Translations under genes and position numbers: made by a program
In this document: positions 4,489-6,561 of the stretch, one piece after another
Numbering within the stretch: the first letter of the stretch is position 1
Layout of the letters: the number at the start of each line of letters is the position of its first letter
NCBI GenBank assembly: GCA_900550335.1
Contig: URRU01000096.1
Location: 1-6,561 of the forward strand
Direction of reading: 5' to 3'
DNA from: an uncultured Clostridium sp.
GTDB taxonomy: Bacteria > Bacillota > Clostridia > Peptostreptococcales > Peptostreptococcaceae
Length of the DNA stretch: 6,561 nucleotides
The notes under the pieces: generated by a model
The model's input: the letters and a program-made list of their open reading frames with translations, nothing else
Database searches by the model: none
Told to the model about the DNA's origin: nothing

Positions 4489-4677
4489 ATGAGATACAGC
4501 ACATTTGATTATTCAGAACGCATAAAAGAGCTGAAGGAAGATATAAAAGAGTCTATATTAACTGGAGAAATTAATCAGTTTCAGAAGTATTCTCTAATTG
4601 CTATATTGCAGACAGCAACATTGGAAATTAAAGAAACTAAATTAAAAGAGGAGGCAGCAGAAGATGGAGATAGATAA
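4489..4677 (+). CDS. small hypothetical phage protein
   Basis: A 62-residue protein starting at ATG 4489, 5 bases after the previous stop; AGAGGT at 4471-4476 lies somewhat far upstream. The sequence is a charged helical protein: YSERIKELKEDIKESILTGE, then INQFQKYSLIAILQTATLEI, ending in the acidic EEAAEDGDR. It has no cysteine, unlike its neighbours on both sides, and no motif I recognise. Its 3' end overlaps the next gene by 14 bases and carries that gene's strong AGAGGAGG site, so translation is probably coupled. Helix-rich composition suggests a small oligomeric or adaptor protein; function unknown. Confidence 0.6.
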   Translation: MRYSTFDYSERIKELKEDIKESILTGEINQFQKYSLIAILQTATLEIKETKLKEEAAEDGDR

Positions 4678-4975
4678 AGATGGAGTTAAGTGGTACACAA
4701 GAAAAGAACTAATGGAGCTTCTTAAAACAGCTGAGAGAGTTCCTATGAGAAATTTCAATCCATACAATATAAGAGAGATGAAGTTTATGTTGGCTAAGTT
4801 TTGTAAAGAAGAACAAGAATGTAATGGGTGCTATGATTGTGCACTACTAAATGAGTGTTTAAATATACCAGAAACATTAGCAGATTGGTTATTGTTACAA
4901 GATACATACGATAAAGAAGGAATGGTACAAGTAGAAAAGTTATTTAATAAACTGATGGATGAAGGAGTGTTTTAG
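4664..4975 (+). CDS. cysteine-cluster hypothetical protein
   Basis: A 103-residue protein starting at ATG 4664 with AGAGGAGG (4647-4654) nine bases upstream. The N-terminus (GVKWYTRKELMELLKTAERV) is a helix that recalls the first helix of excisionase-like domains, but no full helix-turn-helix follows. The central segment holds five cysteines, C47-x5-C53-x2-C56-x2-C59-x5-C65 (CKEEQECNGCYDCALLNEC). This pattern suits a zinc or Fe-S site and resembles the CxxC-x5-C core of the protein at 3986. The C-terminus is helical (MVQVEKLFNKLMDEGVF), comparable in place to the IERAYNIL-type helix that follows the cysteines in the related proteins. No catalytic motif is seen. Family not recognised; metal binding is inference. 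Confidence 0.65.
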   Translation: MEIDKDGVKWYTRKELMELLKTAERVPMRNFNPYNIREMKFMLAKFCKEEQECNGCYDCALLNECLNIPETLADWLLLQDTYDKEGMVQVEKLFNKLMDEGVF

Positions 4976-5362
4976 ATGAACAAAAAAGATTTAAGTAATA
5001 ATCAATTAACAATATCAAATATATGCCACGAAGTAAAAAGAGCATACAAAGAAAAAGAAATAGATAAAGGCGACTTATTTTGTTTTATGGGTTGCCTACA
5101 ATATTACTTTGATGACTTCCGAGAAATGCTAGAAAGTGAAAATAATGACATTTTAACTTTAAAAGGAAAAGCTATAGAAATTTGGGAGTTTTGCAAAGAA
5201 GAAAGAGATAGTGAAAGTTGTTTAGAAGGAACATGCCCTTTAGAATGCTATTGCAAAAATAATCAGATACAGGATTTAGAGTTTGATTATAACGACGAGG
5301 ATGATATTAAAAAAATAGAAAGAGCATATAATTTAATGAAAGCAAGTCAGGAGGCTGAATAA
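4976..5362 (+). CDS. cysteine-cluster hypothetical protein
   Basis: A 128-residue protein starting at ATG directly after the previous stop, with AAGGAG at 4962-4967. The first ~65 residues are helical, with C17, C36 and C40 (FCFMGCLQYYFDDFREML). A second cluster follows: C73-x8-C82-x4-C87-PLE-C91-x-C93 (FCKEERDSESC, then GTCPLECYC). The acidic linker QDLEFDYNDEDD leads to the helix KKIERAYNLMKASQ, which closely resembles EDIERAYNILEVK at the end of the protein at 3986. This shared 'IERAYN.(L/M)' helix after a cysteine cluster is the best evidence that the genes are related. Its stop overlaps the ssb start codon by one base, so it is co-translated with SSB and may belong functionally to the replication module. 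Role unknown. Confidence 0.65.
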   Translation: MNKKDLSNNQLTISNICHEVKRAYKEKEIDKGDLFCFMGCLQYYFDDFREMLESENNDILTLKGKAIEIWEFCKEERDSESCLEGTCPLECYCKNNQIQDLEFDYNDEDDIKKIERAYNLMKASQEAE

Positions 5363-5778
5363 TGAACGCAATACATTTAATAGGGAGATTAACAAAAGAT
5401 CCTGAATTAAAATACTTTGAAGATGGAACAGCATCAACAACTTTTCAGTTAGCTGTAAGAAGACCATTTAAAAACAGAGAAGGTAAATACGATTCAGATT
5501 TTATACCTATACAGGTTTCAGGAAAGTCAGCAGAATCAGCTGCTAACTATCTTAGAAAAGGGAATAGATGTGCAGTAGATGGTAGATTACAGATAGATAA
5601 CTGGAAAGATAAGAAAAGTGGAGAATGGAAGAGTTTCACAAAAGTAACAACTAGTAATGTGGAGTTTTTAGAGAGTGCAAATAGTACACCATCAATTCCA
5701 GAAGAGCCACAGTATAATCCACCAGAAGGACTAGGTGATGACTATGGAATGGTAGATGATGGAGATATTCCATTTTAG
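5362..5778 (+). CDS. ssb: single-stranded DNA-binding protein
   Basis: A 138-residue SSB that coats single-stranded DNA during phage replication and recombination. It starts at ATG 5362, within TAATG of the upstream stop, with AGGAGG at 5349-5354. Residues 1-~104 are the OB-fold: NAIHLIGRLTKDPELKYFED, 'TFQLAVRRPFKN', 'DFIPIQVSGKSAESAANYLR', 'KGNRCAVDGRLQIDNWKDK' and the closing strand 'FTKVTTSNVEFLES'. A short Pro/Asn/Gly linker follows, then the conserved acidic tip DDGDIPF (132-138), which recruits partner proteins. It is shorter than typical host SSBs mainly in the linker, as is common in phages. Likely partners are the ERF protein and the initiator encoded upstream. The fold and tip make the call secure. 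Confidence 0.97.
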   Translation: MNAIHLIGRLTKDPELKYFEDGTASTTFQLAVRRPFKNREGKYDSDFIPIQVSGKSAESAANYLRKGNRCAVDGRLQIDNWKDKKSGEWKSFTKVTTSNVEFLESANSTPSIPEEPQYNPPEGLGDDYGMVDDGDIPF

Positions 5779-5787
5779 GAGGTAGTT

Positions 5788-5973
5788 ATGAACGAAACAG
5801 AACTAGTAACTAAGAGTGCTGAGAAGCTACACAAGCGATTCCCTTATATGAAATTATCTGAGGCAATAAAAACATCATGGGAGATTGTAAAAAGCAACAG
5901 AATGGAAAATGGAGAGGCTGATGTAGATTCTATTAATAAAACAGTAAGGGATATATGTGGTGAACAAAATTAA
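5788..5973 (+). CDS. small hypothetical phage protein
   Basis: A 61-residue protein starting at ATG 5788 with AGGAGGT (5777-5783) overlapping the ssb stop. The sequence is NETELVTKSAEKLHKRFPYM, then KLSEAIKTSWEIVKSNRMEN, then GEADVDSINKTVRDICGEQN. It looks like a compact helical protein with a central amphipathic helix containing one Trp, and no recognised motif. Its place right after ssb and its strong ribosome binding site suggest it is well expressed with the replication genes. It has no membrane segment or signal peptide. Function unknown. Confidence 0.7.
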   Translation: MNETELVTKSAEKLHKRFPYMKLSEAIKTSWEIVKSNRMENGEADVDSINKTVRDICGEQN

Positions 5974-5985
5974 GGAGGTAGAGAG

Positions 5986-6543
5986 ATGGACCTATTTGGG
6001 AAAAAGAGAATAGCTGAGCTTGAAAAAGAAAATAAAAAGCTGCAAGAGGAAAAAGATGGAGCATTGATGCTTTATAATACAACAATAAAAAATCATGAAC
6101 AGTTAGAGCATGAATATAGAAGTTTAAAAGCTGGAAGTGAAGGTCTTAAATCAATAATGGAAGGTAAGAATAAGAAGGTTAGAGAGCTAGAGGATAAAGT
6201 TAGATTATTAGAATTAGATGTTAAAGATTCAGAAATTATTATTAAGGATAGAGAAGAAAAGATAGATACTGCTAAAGATAGACTTAATAAAATGATATGT
6301 GAAATAAGATCTCTTGATACAGAAGTTAAAGAATATAGAAGACTATTTGAAATTATAGAAAATAAAGATATAGTTAAATTCAGAAAATTAAGAGGTGAAG
6401 CACTTAATACTAAGAGCAAGAGAATAAGAGATAAAAAGTTAAAGCAACTAGAAGCTCATACTGAAAAAATATTCAAGATGATAGAAGAGTATAAAAAATT
6501 ATCTTTGAAGAAATATTCCAATGGTATTAAATTTACGGAGTAG
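5986..6543 (+). CDS. long coiled-coil hypothetical protein
   Basis: A 185-residue protein starting at ATG 5986 with an excellent AAGGAGG site at 5972-5978. Nearly the whole length is predicted coiled coil: IAELEKENKKLQEEKDGALM near the N-terminus, then 'VRELEDKVRLLELDVKDSEI', then 'LNKMICEIRSLDTEVKEYRR'. A more basic C-terminal third (KFRKLRGEALNTKSKRIRDK) could bind nucleic acid. One cysteine, no Walker motif, no membrane segment. It resembles a structural or bridging helical protein rather than an enzyme. Such proteins are easily mis-assigned to SMC or Rad50 by low-complexity similarity; nothing here supports that. It ends 18 bases before the window end with no terminator visible. Confidence 0.7.
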   Translation: MDLFGKKRIAELEKENKKLQEEKDGALMLYNTTIKNHEQLEHEYRSLKAGSEGLKSIMEGKNKKVRELEDKVRLLELDVKDSEIIIKDREEKIDTAKDRLNKMICEIRSLDTEVKEYRRLFEIIENKDIVKFRKLRGEALNTKSKRIRDKKLKQLEAHTEKIFKMIEEYKKLSLKKYSNGIKFTE

Positions 6544-6561
6544 TCATATAAAATTACAGAG

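Noticed and set aside
3754..4502. Minus-strand frames of 84 and 117 codons
   Set aside because: Both are antisense to well-supported genes with ribosome binding sites; composition is low-complexity Leu/Phe/Ile.
6093..6419. Minus-strand frame of 108 codons
   Set aside because: Antisense to the coiled-coil gene; Ser/Leu-rich shadow without a plausible ribosome binding site.

Overview
The window looks like the early/replication module of a temperate phage or prophage from a low-GC Firmicute, most likely a member of the Clostridia. The grounds are A/T-rich sequence with AGA as the usual arginine codon, strong AGGAGG-type ribosome binding sites, some GTG/TTG starts, and the gene set Gp157 - ERF - iteron-bearing initiator - SSB among small XRE, excisionase-like and hypothetical genes. 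Every gene I accept is on the + strand, and genes are mostly abutting or overlapping, as in a single rightward early operon. The host assignment is inference; no host-specific marker is present. Stop codons (TAA and TAG both common) indicate the standard bacterial code.

Layout. 1-1404 is a run of small genes: the 3' end of an XRE regulator, an excisionase-like helix-turn-helix protein, a short reading frame broken by an in-frame TAA (437-607), a small two-helix membrane protein, a second XRE protein, a small coiled-coil protein, and a 42-codon gene (1276-1404) overlapping it. A ~100-bp intergenic gap (1405-1504) follows. It carries a perfect 12-bp hairpin with a T-tract only on the minus strand (a leftward terminator) and a weak rightward promoter candidate. 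1505-3508 is the recombination/replication core: Gp157-family protein, ERF single-strand annealing protein, and a winged-helix replication initiator. 3546-5362 is an accessory stretch: an XRE/coiled-coil protein and four small proteins, three of them cysteine-cluster proteins. 5362-6543 holds SSB, a 61-aa hypothetical protein and a long coiled-coil protein. The last 18 bases show nothing.

How it may work together. The initiator gene contains four copies of a GTCAAAATGAC-core repeat spaced exactly 23 bp apart, followed by an A-rich, T-poor tract. This is organised like the lambda origin inside gene O, so the gene probably encodes the initiator and carries its origin. Because 23 is not a multiple of three, the same DNA word is read in all three frames (GQND, VKMT, GSKC, GQND), so selection is on DNA rather than on a protein repeat. 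ERF and SSB would handle single-stranded DNA during replication and recombination. No helicase loader or helicase follows the initiator here.

The least explained part is the cysteine-cluster group at 3986-5362. One protein is an internal duplication with two CxxC-x5-C-x11-C units, and two neighbours carry related C..C..C clusters. They look like metal-binding or Fe-S proteins of unknown role.
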